A stretch of 64,000 nucleotides of DNA from Mycetocola manganoxydans (GTDB lineage Bacteria; Actinomycetota; Actinomycetes; Actinomycetales; Microbacteriaceae), in contig NZ_RCUV01000005.1 of assembly GCF_003667545.1 (NCBI RefSeq), positions 124,001-188,000 of the forward strand. The letters are read 5' to 3'. A model generated the notes under the pieces. It was not told the origin of the DNA, made no database searches, and was given only the letters and a program-made list of their open reading frames with translations. This document shows positions 9,197 to 15,122 of the stretch, in pieces (the first letter of the stretch is position 1; each line of letters opens with the position of its first letter). The position numbers and the translations under genes are program-made.

Positions 9197-9844
9197 ATGA
9201 CCCTGGGAACCGAATGGGCGACCGACTGGGTGAGGGCGAGTGCCGCCGTCATCGCCGAGAACCGGGTGGAGCTGATCACTCTCGACCGGGAGATCGGCGA
9301 CGGCGACCATGGCGAGAACATGGACCGTGGCTTCTCGGCGGTACTCGCGAAGCTCGATGGTCTCGCGGATGACGCTATTCCGGCGGACGTGTTGAAGCTC
9401 GTGGCCACGACTCTCATCTCGACGGTCGGTGGAGCATCCGGCCCGCTGTTCGGAACTGCTTACCTCAAGGCTGCAGGAGCGGTCGCGGGACGTGCCGAGC
9501 TCGATGGGGCCTCTGTTGCCGCGATCCTCCGCGCGGCCAGGGATGGCATCGTGCTGCGGGGGAAGGCCGAGGCCGGTGACAAGACCATGATCGACGCGTG
9601 GAACCCCGCCGTCGAAGCGGCGGACGCCGCACACGCGAACGGTGCGTCCGAGCTGGAGATCCTCGAGGCCGCCGCAACGGCTGCTGCCGAGGGCGCCGCC
9701 TCGACCGAGCCCCTGATCGCACGCAAGGGGCGCGCGAGCTACCTGGGGGAGCGGGCGATCGGACACCGCGATCCCGGTGCACAGTCGACGCTGCTGCTAC
9801 TCAGGGCCGCCGCGGACTCCGCGAGAAACGCGGCATCCGAATGA
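9197..9844 (+). CDS. dhaL: PTS-dependent dihydroxyacetone kinase, ADP-binding subunit DhaL
   Basis: Holds tightly bound ADP-Mg as a cofactor; the nucleotide is rephosphorylated by DhaM and the phosphate passed to DhaK-bound dihydroxyacetone. The Asp-rich metal site DREIGDGDHGENM lies near residues 28-40, with GGASGPLFGTAYL and GDKTMIDAW downstream. The chosen ATG 9197 has GAGAGGA 8 nt before it; a longer open frame upstream is just the dhaK tail read in another frame. 215 residues. The stop overlaps the dhaM start (ATGA). Confidence 0.93.
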   Translation: MTLGTEWATDWVRASAAVIAENRVELITLDREIGDGDHGENMDRGFSAVLAKLDGLADDAIPADVLKLVATTLISTVGGASGPLFGTAYLKAAGAVAGRAELDGASVAAILRAARDGIVLRGKAEAGDKTMIDAWNPAVEAADAAHANGASELEILEAAATAAAEGAASTEPLIARKGRASYLGERAIGHRDPGAQSTLLLLRAAADSARNAASE

Positions 9845-10539
9845 CGGTCGGACTCGTCTTCGTCTCGCACAGTTCGAAAATCGCCGAGGGTCTCGTGGAT
9901 CTGGCTCGTCAGATGGCGGCGGATGTCACGCTCGTCGCCGCCGGTGGCACCGACGATGGTGGGATCGGGACGAGTTTCGACCGCGTCGCCGCCGCGATCG
10001 ATGAGGCTGACTCCGGTGACGGCGTCGTCGTTCTCTGCGACCTCGGATCGGCGATCCTGACCGCCGAAACGGCGCTGGACTTTCTCGACGACGACTCCCG
10101 CGCGCGAGTGCGTCTCGCCGATGCGCCACTTGTGGAGGGGGGCGTCGCCGCTGCGGTGGCAGCGCAGACGGGCGGCGACCTGGACGGTGTCGCAGCGGCT
10201 GCAGGGACGGCGAACGCATCCGCGGGAGCTGACGATTCTGCGGGCACGTCGCAGGCCCCTCAGGCGGAGCCGTCCTCTTCGTCGGGGTACTCACGTGTCG
10301 TGTCCATCGTGAACCGGGACGGGCTTCATGCTCGGCCGGCGGCAGACTTCGTGAAGCTCGCGAGCACGTTCCCGGTCCGGGTGACCGTCAACGGGAAGGA
10401 TGCCAAGAGCCTCCTCGCGATCATGGCCCTCGGCCTGGTCCGCGGACGGGACGCCGAAATCGCAACTGCTGATCCGGATGGAAAGGAAGCGGTCGACGCG
10501 CTTGCGGATCTCGTCGCTTCCGGCTTCGGCGAGGACTGA
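9841..10539 (+). CDS. dhaM: DhaM phosphotransferase, EIIA(Man)-like domain fused to HPr
   Basis: Phosphoryl donor of the Dha system. The N-terminal domain (about 1-125) is EIIA-mannose-like with active His10 in FVSHSSKIAEG. An Ala/Ser-rich linker (about 125-152) leads to an HPr domain with active His163 in GLHARPA and the HPr segment KDAKSLLAIMAL. At 232 residues there is no room for the enzyme I-like domain found in the E. coli protein, so a separate EI must supply phosphate. The start overlaps the dhaL stop by 4 nt. Confidence 0.9.
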   Translation: MTVGLVFVSHSSKIAEGLVDLARQMAADVTLVAAGGTDDGGIGTSFDRVAAAIDEADSGDGVVVLCDLGSAILTAETALDFLDDDSRARVRLADAPLVEGGVAAAVAAQTGGDLDGVAAAAGTANASAGADDSAGTSQAPQAEPSSSSGYSRVVSIVNRDGLHARPAADFVKLASTFPVRVTVNGKDAKSLLAIMALGLVRGRDAEIATADPDGKEAVDALADLVASGFGED

Positions 10540-10583
10540 CGAACGGCATATAGCAGTTCTCTGTGGTTTCGTCAAATCAGCGG

Positions 10584-10589
10584 TACGAT
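10584..10589 (+). promoter_or_regulatory. -10 hexamer of the small Cys-rich gene (leaderless type)
   Basis: TACGAT followed by 6 nt and then the ATG at 10596, with no ribosome-binding site between. This gives the gene its own promoter after dhaM. Confidence 0.5.
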
Positions 10590-10595
10590 GGCTGT

Positions 10596-10916
10596 ATGGT
10601 CCGATCAGCAAAAACGGAGACCACCGACGGCCGGCTGGTTCGCTCGGCCGCGTGGATCGACCGAAAACTCATGCCCGTCTTCGGTGCGCCACCCGTCTCG
10701 ACCGATGACGGTGTGCGGAGCGGAGGCACCGTGCCCTCGTGCCCGGTGTGCGGGCATCCGATGGGGGAGCACTCCATCGACCACTCGACCCCGAACGCCC
10801 TGCTCGAGTGCCCGGCACCCATCGATCACAGCCTCGAACTCGAGAATTACTCGCCGCTCGATGAACTCGGGATGCCGGTCCGCGAGCCCAGGAGGGCACG
10901 CGCGAAGACGCGGTGA
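10596..10916 (+). CDS. Small conserved-looking protein with a Cys/His cluster, function unknown
   Basis: 106 residues; I do not recognise a characterised family. The N-terminus is basic and has WIDRKLMP. The centre holds SCPVCGHPMGEHSIDH and a later Cys in LLECPAP, so C-x2-C-x2-H...H...C could bind a metal. The C-terminus is Arg-rich. No signal peptide or membrane segment. The start at 10596 was chosen because a good -10 hexamer sits exactly 6 nt upstream; a start 33 nt earlier would precede it. It is the last gene before the gene-free dif region. Coding is supported by codon composition like its neighbours. Confidence 0.65.
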   Translation: MVRSAKTETTDGRLVRSAAWIDRKLMPVFGAPPVSTDDGVRSGGTVPSCPVCGHPMGEHSIDHSTPNALLECPAPIDHSLELENYSPLDELGMPVREPRRARAKTR

Positions 10917-10957
10917 CAGATCGCGGCAGGCGCGGGGCGTCCTGGTCACGCGTTCCG

Positions 10958-10992
10958 GACGGATTCACCCGCTACGCCGGGTGAATTCGTCC
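10958..10992. terminator. Hairpin after the small Cys-rich gene
   Basis: Arms 10958-10970 and 10980-10992 pair over 13 bp with one G-T wobble around a 9-nt loop. No U-tract follows. The position 41 bp after the last stop suggests transcription ending, but the role is inferred. Confidence 0.4.
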
Positions 10993-11022
10993 GAAGCGGG
11001 TGAAAACCTCGGTAGTGCGCCC

Positions 11023-11054
11023 GAGCGCTCGAGCGCTCGAGCGCTCGAGCGCTC
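11023..11054. repeat. Four perfect tandem copies of the palindrome GAGCGCTC
   Basis: The 8-bp palindrome GAGCGCTC is repeated four times without spacer or error (11023-11054). Each unit is self-complementary and so is the whole array, so it can form many alternative hairpins. It lies in a gene-free interval about 80 bp from the dif candidate. No function known to me. Confidence 0.85.
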
Positions 11055-11058
11055 CGGT

Positions 11059-11092
11059 GGCTCTGCCGTCGGCTGACTCAGCCGAAAGAGCC
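11059..11092. other. Nested hairpin beside the palindrome array
   Basis: Inner arms CGGCTG/CAGCCG (11070-11075 and 11079-11084, 3-nt loop) sit inside outer arms GGCTCT/AGAGCC (11059-11064 and 11087-11092) with a 5-nt/2-nt internal loop. It could end transcription from either side. Structure is seen; role is a guess. Confidence 0.5.
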
Positions 11093-11132
11093 AGGGTCGA
11101 GAGAGCGGGCCGTTAGGGCACTCGAATCGGTT

Positions 11133-11160
11133 TGTTGACATAATGTGCATTATCGGCACA
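11133..11160 (-). other. dif: Candidate chromosomal dif site (XerC/XerD recombination site)
   Basis: Read on the minus strand the 28 bp divide as XerC arm TGTGCCGATAA, central hexamer TGCACA, and XerD arm TTATGTCAACA. The 11-6-11 geometry is that of dif. Compared with the E. coli dif site I count 8/11, 4/6 and 8/11 identical bases, with the TTATGT core of the XerD arm intact. It lies in a gene-free interval, as expected for a terminus site. This is known family architecture applied by eye; position relative to GC-skew cannot be checked here. Confidence 0.75.
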
Positions 11161-11433
11161 AAACAACGAACGTGGACGGGAGCAGCTCACGGAGCGCACC
11201 GGCGTCGGAAGCTGACGAATGCTCCCGCGGATTCCCACGGTGCCTCGAGCCGTCATTCTCCGTTCTGGCTCGGGCACGCTTGCCGACGCGCACAAAATCC
11301 TGCTGGTGCTCATGAGCGGGCGTCGCAGCAACGAACACGAGATCACGGCGTCAGCGGATGCGACGAATCCTGGTGGCGTTGCACCGCACGGCGCTGCAGG
11401 CCCTGCCCCGCTTCCGCGGGGTCATGCCGGGTT
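11161..11433. other. Gene-free interval between the dif site and a dif-like arm
   Basis: About 270 bp with no credible gene on either strand: the short open frames here have unnatural composition and match nothing I know. Apart from the flanking XerD-type arms I see no repeat or strong hairpin. A 28-codon frame (11358-11444) ends with its stop inside the second arm but is probably chance. Confidence 0.5.
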
Positions 11434-11461
11434 ACTTGACATAAAGTTCGGTCACACCGCT
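11434..11461 (-). other. Second XerD-arm-like sequence (partial or decayed dif)
   Basis: On the minus strand TTATGTCAAGT (11434-11444) matches the XerD arm of the site at 11133 in 9 of 11 bases and in the same orientation, with TTGACATAA shared exactly. The XerC side does not match at the standard spacing, though TCGGTCACA resembles TCGGCACA with a shorter centre. It may be a degenerate dif or a chance -35-like TTGACA. Confidence 0.35.
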
Positions 11462-11475
11462 GTCGACAGCGAAGC

Positions 11476-12237
11476 TCAGCGCGTGAAATCCGACGTGTCG
11501 CCGACGTAGCGCGTGTTCTCCTCGGGAATCGGGTCGACAGCCGCAGCGGCTACCTCTGCCGCGAATTCACCGACGTTGTAGAGCTTGCCCGCCGAGTCCT
11601 TGCGGGCGCTGATCGCGCCCGGGTTCGCGCGCTCCAGGAGCGTCGCCGTGATCGTTCCCTCGATCATGTCGCCGGAGACGACGACGAACTCGATGCCCTT
11701 TTCGGTGAGCGCAGGCATGCGGTCCCGCAGAGCGTCTTCGCCGGCTCGCTTGGACAGCGCGACAGGCTCGTACTCGGGCATCGTCTCCGTTGTCCGGATG
11801 AAGTGTGCCTGGTGGCTGGTGACGAACACGACGCGGGAACCGGGGGCAAGCAGAGGCAGGGCCGCTTCGAGGACGTTGACCTGCGCGTCGCGGTTGAGCT
11901 GCATCGCATAGTCGGCCTCCATGCCGCTTTCCATTCCGCCAGAGGCATTGAGAACAAGCACGTCGAGCGATCCGTACTCCTGGCGAATCGTGTCGAACAT
12001 CGACGCGACCGACGCCGGGTCGGTGAGGTCAGCACCCACCGTGATGGCCGTTCCTCCCTGGGCGCGAATCGCGTCGGCGAGCTTGACCGCCCTGGCCTCC
12101 TTGTTGCGGAAGTTGATGACGACGTTCGCTCCAGCCTCAGCGAAGTAGAGGACCGTGTCGGCGCCGATGCCGCGAGATGAGCCGGTGACAAGAACGTTCT
12201 TGCCCGTGAGGGAACCTGGGGCGAGGGGGTTGGACAC
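11476..12237 (-). CDS. Short-chain dehydrogenase/reductase family protein lacking the usual catalytic Tyr
   Basis: Rossmann-fold SDR with the dinucleotide motif TGSSRGIG near residues 19-26 and NASGG in place of NNAG. The active-site region is odd: the Lys of LSKRAGEDAL is present, but the residue four before it, normally Tyr in YxxxK, is Val; a Tyr stands seven before the Lys (YEPVALSK). A Ser lies in TSHQAHF. So it may be a divergent reductase or an NAD(P)-binding protein of other function. Start GTG 12237 has GAAGGAG 8 nt upstream; 253 residues. Substrate unknown. It stands alone, divergent from nfeD. Confidence 0.85.
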   Translation of the reverse strand: MSNPLAPGSLTGKNVLVTGSSRGIGADTVLYFAEAGANVVINFRNKEARAVKLADAIRAQGGTAITVGADLTDPASVASMFDTIRQEYGSLDVLVLNASGGMESGMEADYAMQLNRDAQVNVLEAALPLLAPGSRVVFVTSHQAHFIRTTETMPEYEPVALSKRAGEDALRDRMPALTEKGIEFVVVSGDMIEGTITATLLERANPGAISARKDSAGKLYNVGEFAAEVAAAAVDPIPEENTRYVGDTSDFTR

Positions 12238-12385
12238 GAGTGGAGCTCCTTCACGAACAATGCGGATGCCTGCTGCGGCATTCCCGGCCTCCGAGACTAC
12301 CAAGAACTCCCCTGCCGCCTTCATCGGACCTGCTAGATTCGAGAACAAAGCGGTGCCCAGAGGCGGGTTCCGGAGAGGGTGTGGC

Positions 12386-12853
12386 ATGGACTGGGTCGCG
12401 CAATACACGTGGGTGATTTGGATCGTTCTCATCCTCCTGTTCATCACCATCGAGATGCTGAGCCTCGAATTCACCTTCCTCATGCTCGCCATCGGAAGCG
12501 CAATCGGCCTGGTGTCCGGTCTGATCGGGGTGCCATGGTGGGCCCAGCTCCTCATCGGTGCTGCGGCATCCGTTCTTCTCCTCTTACTCGTCCGGCCACC
12601 ATTACTCCGCGCCCTGCGAAAGGGTGAGGATCCGACAAAGAGCAATGTCGACGCCCTCCTGGGCGCGAGGGGTCAGGTCGTGCAGACCGTCTCCGGCATC
12701 GGCGGGCAGGTCAAGCTCGCGAACGGAGAACTGTGGACGGCAACCGTCGCAGCAGACTCCCCCGCTACGAGCCTGGAACCGGGAACCGCGGTCCGCGTGC
12801 TCGCCATCCAGGGAGCGACCGCCGTGGTCGTCCCGCAAGAGAGGAATTCCTAA
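12386..12853 (+). CDS. NfeD-family membrane protein
   Basis: 155 residues. Three N-terminal hydrophobic segments (about 8-26, 30-48 and 52-72) are followed by a soluble OB-fold-like C-terminal half (about 85-150) with LLGARGQVVQ and GELWTATV, the NfeD signature. NfeD proteins pair with SPFH proteins, and here the next gene is an SPFH protein starting on the base after this stop. The ATG at 12386 has GGAGAGGG 6 nt before it. Likely role: partner of the SPFH scaffold at the membrane; molecular function is not established. Confidence 0.88.
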   Translation: MDWVAQYTWVIWIVLILLFITIEMLSLEFTFLMLAIGSAIGLVSGLIGVPWWAQLLIGAAASVLLLLLVRPPLLRALRKGEDPTKSNVDALLGARGQVVQTVSGIGGQVKLANGELWTATVAADSPATSLEPGTAVRVLAIQGATAVVVPQERNS

Positions 12854-13882
12854 GTGGAGAACCCAACCGAACTCGTGGGGACCGTCGTCGCCTGGATCAT
12901 CGGCATCGTCGTCCTCATCTTCATCCTCGTGGTGCTGTTCCGCGCCATCCGGATCATCCCCCAGGCCACAGCTGGCGTCGTCGAACGCCTCGGCCGGTAC
13001 CACAAGACGCTGCAGCCGGGATTGAACATCCTTGTTCCCTTCATCGACCGGGTCCGCCCGCTCATCGATATGCGCGAACAGGTCGTGTCGTTCCCACCGC
13101 AGCCCGTCATCACCGAGGACAACCTCGTCGTGTCGATCGACACGGTGGTGTACTTCCAGGTGACGGATGCCCGCGCCGCCACCTACGAGATTGCCAATTA
13201 CCTCGGAGCCGTCGAGCAGCTCACCACGACCACGTTGCGTAACGTGGTCGGTGGCCTGAACCTCGAAGAGGCTCTCACCAGCCGCGACAACATCAACGGT
13301 CAGCTGCGCGTCGTTCTCGACGAGGCGACGGGTAAGTGGGGAATCCGGGTCGGCCGCGTCGAGCTCAAGGCCATCGACCCGCCCCTCTCCATCCAGGATT
13401 CGATGGAGAAGCAGATGCGGGCCGAGCGTGACCGCCGTGCACTCATCCTGACCGCCGAGGGAACCAAACAGTCGGCGATCCTCACGGCTGAAGGTGCCCG
13501 CCAGGCCGCGATCCTCAGCGCGGAAGGTGATGCGAAGGCAGCCGTGCTTCGAGCGCAGGGTGAGGCAGAGGCGATCACGACCGTGTTCGACGCGATTCAC
13601 CGCGGAGATCCCGACCCGAAGCTGCTGGCGTACCAGTACCTGCAGACCCTCCCCAAGCTCGCCGACGGTTCCGCCAACAAGCTGTGGATCATCCCGTCCG
13701 AGCTGACCGAGGCGCTCAAAGGACTCGGCAAGGCTTTCGTTCCTGGCAAGGGCGACGACCAGCCGTACACGCCGAAGGGGCCGGCGCCTGACCTCCCGTC
13801 AAGCCTTTTCCCGCCCGAGCGAGCGCCCGACTCGGTGCCGCCCACCCCGCCCGCTCCCCCGTCTGCCCCGATCTCTGAGTAG
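12854..13882 (+). CDS. SPFH/band 7 (stomatin-like) membrane scaffold protein
   Basis: 342 residues. One N-terminal membrane anchor (about 10-32) precedes an SPFH domain (about 35-190; PQATAGVVERLGRY, RVRPLIDMREQVV, NYLGAVEQLTTTTLRNVVG). Then comes an Ala/Glu-rich coiled region (about 195-245) with three staggered repeats of the type AEGxxxxAIL. The last 40 residues are Pro-rich. Members form ring-shaped oligomers that organise membranes, often with FtsH proteases or NfeD proteins. GTG start directly abuts the nfeD stop. Confidence 0.92.
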   Translation: MENPTELVGTVVAWIIGIVVLIFILVVLFRAIRIIPQATAGVVERLGRYHKTLQPGLNILVPFIDRVRPLIDMREQVVSFPPQPVITEDNLVVSIDTVVYFQVTDARAATYEIANYLGAVEQLTTTTLRNVVGGLNLEEALTSRDNINGQLRVVLDEATGKWGIRVGRVELKAIDPPLSIQDSMEKQMRAERDRRALILTAEGTKQSAILTAEGARQAAILSAEGDAKAAVLRAQGEAEAITTVFDAIHRGDPDPKLLAYQYLQTLPKLADGSANKLWIIPSELTEALKGLGKAFVPGKGDDQPYTPKGPAPDLPSSLFPPERAPDSVPPTPPAPPSAPISE

Positions 13883-13884
13883 GC

Positions 13885-14667
13885 ATGGCGGCAGAACGCG
13901 TGGCCTCACGGTATTTCGATCTCGAGAGGCCACGCGTATTCGCTCACCGTGGTCTCGCGCTCTCGGCTCCGGAGAACACGATCGCCGCGTTCCAGGCGGC
14001 CATCGATGTCGGGGCGCACTATGTCGAAACGGATGCCCACGCCACCAGCGACGGTGTCGCGGTCCTCGTTCATGACCCGGAGATCATTGCGGACGGTGTG
14101 ACCCACACCGTCCGCAATCTGACCTGGAGCCAGCTGCGTCAACTGGATCTCGGCGGCGGTCACCGCGTCCCGGCCCTCGCCAGCGCTCTCGTCACTTTTC
14201 CCCGGACCCGGTTCAACATCGATGTGAAGTCCGAGCAGGCCGCCGGGCCTGTCGCTCATGCCGTCCGCGCCGAGAAGGCAGAGGACCGGGTGCTGGTCAC
14301 GTCATTCGACGAGGCACGACGATCCCGGGCGACGGCTCTGCTCGCGGATGCCGCCTCGTCGGCGTCGTCGGAGCGGTTCACGCGCGCGTTCATCGGTGCC
14401 CGTCTCGGATCCGCGGCCATCGTACGTGCCGCGCTGGGCGGCATCCGCTGTGTCCAGATCCCCGAGCGGCATCGCAATGTGCAACTCGTCACCAGACGGA
14501 CGGTGAACGCGTTTCACCGCGCCGGTGTTGAAGTCCACGTCTGGACGGTCAACGAACCGGATGACATGCGCCGTCTCCTCGATCTCGGCGTCGACGGGAT
14601 CATCACCGACCGGGCGGATCTTGCACTCCACCTCGTCGCCGGGCGCATGACCACTCCCTCAACCTGA
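13885..14667 (+). CDS. Glycerophosphodiester phosphodiesterase family protein
   Basis: Hydrolyses glycerophosphodiesters to glycerol-3-phosphate and an alcohol, by family. Catalytic elements of the TIM barrel are visible: AHRG at 20-23, YVETDAH near 48-54, VHDP near 65-68, IDVK near 112-115 and the closing GVDGIITDRAD. No signal peptide, so probably cytoplasmic. 260 residues, ATG two bases after the SPFH stop, so likely co-transcribed with nfeD and the SPFH gene. Substrate is not predictable. Confidence 0.9.
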   Translation: MAAERVASRYFDLERPRVFAHRGLALSAPENTIAAFQAAIDVGAHYVETDAHATSDGVAVLVHDPEIIADGVTHTVRNLTWSQLRQLDLGGGHRVPALASALVTFPRTRFNIDVKSEQAAGPVAHAVRAEKAEDRVLVTSFDEARRSRATALLADAASSASSERFTRAFIGARLGSAAIVRAALGGIRCVQIPERHRNVQLVTRRTVNAFHRAGVEVHVWTVNEPDDMRRLLDLGVDGIITDRADLALHLVAGRMTTPST

Positions 14668-14720
14668 ACGTAGGCTGGGAGCAATCTCCAAGAAACAAGG
14701 TGACGCCCAGCTTGGGGGTC

Positions 14721-14726
14721 TATAAC
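14721..14726 (+). promoter_or_regulatory. Possible -10 hexamer of rbpA
   Basis: TATAAC, 30 nt upstream of the rbpA ATG, with a purine-rich ribosome site (GAGAGGGG) between. No clear -35. Confidence 0.4.
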
Positions 14727-14756
14727 TGGACTCAGCGAACGAGAGGGGTCCACACC

Positions 14757-15122
14757 ATGGCAGATCGTAGTTTGCGCGGAATGCGCCTCGGCGCCCAGAG
14801 CCTACAAAGCGAAGACGGCGTCGTATTTTCAGAACGAATCCGGTCGGTGTATCTATGCCCGACCTGCAACCACGAGACGGCGCTCATGTTCGCCGCAGAC
14901 GCGGAAGCCCCAGACACCTGGGAGTGCCGCCACTGCAGCGGCGAAGCCGTTCTCATGGTGGGTTCAGAACCGGTCGTCATCGACCGGTCAGATCAGAAAC
15001 AGGCACGCACCCACTGGGACATGCTGCTTGAGCGACGGAGCAGGGACGAGCTCGAAGAGCTCCTCGAGGAGCGCTTGACGTTCCTCCGGGCCCGGCGCGG
15101 CCAGCAGAAGGTCGGCGCTTAG
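14757..15122 (+). CDS. rbpA: RNA polymerase-binding protein RbpA
   Basis: Actinobacteria-specific transcription factor that binds RNA polymerase and the principal sigma factor and stabilises the open complex. The N-terminal tail MADRSLRGMRLGAQSLQ is typical. A zinc-binding core domain has C34, C37, C57 and C60. A basic linker and the C-terminal sigma-interaction helices (THWDMLLERR...ELEELLEERL) follow. 121 residues; ATG 14757 chosen from the family N-terminus and ribosome site. The stop overlaps the convergent lnt stop by 4 bp. Confidence 0.96.
   Translation: MADRSLRGMRLGAQSLQSEDGVVFSERIRSVYLCPTCNHETALMFAADAEAPDTWECRHCSGEAVLMVGSEPVVIDRSDQKQARTHWDMLLERRSRDELEELLEERLTFLRARRGQQKVGA

Noticed and set aside
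11023-11054. CRISPR array
   Set aside because: The tandem 8-bp units have no spacers, and no cas genes are in the window. The 39.9-40.3 kb repeats are also only two, long and self-complementary.
11143-11509. Short open frames in the dif interval
   Set aside because: Cys/Arg/Trp-rich or Pro/Ala-rich translations with no ribosome site or family match. They do not look like proteins.
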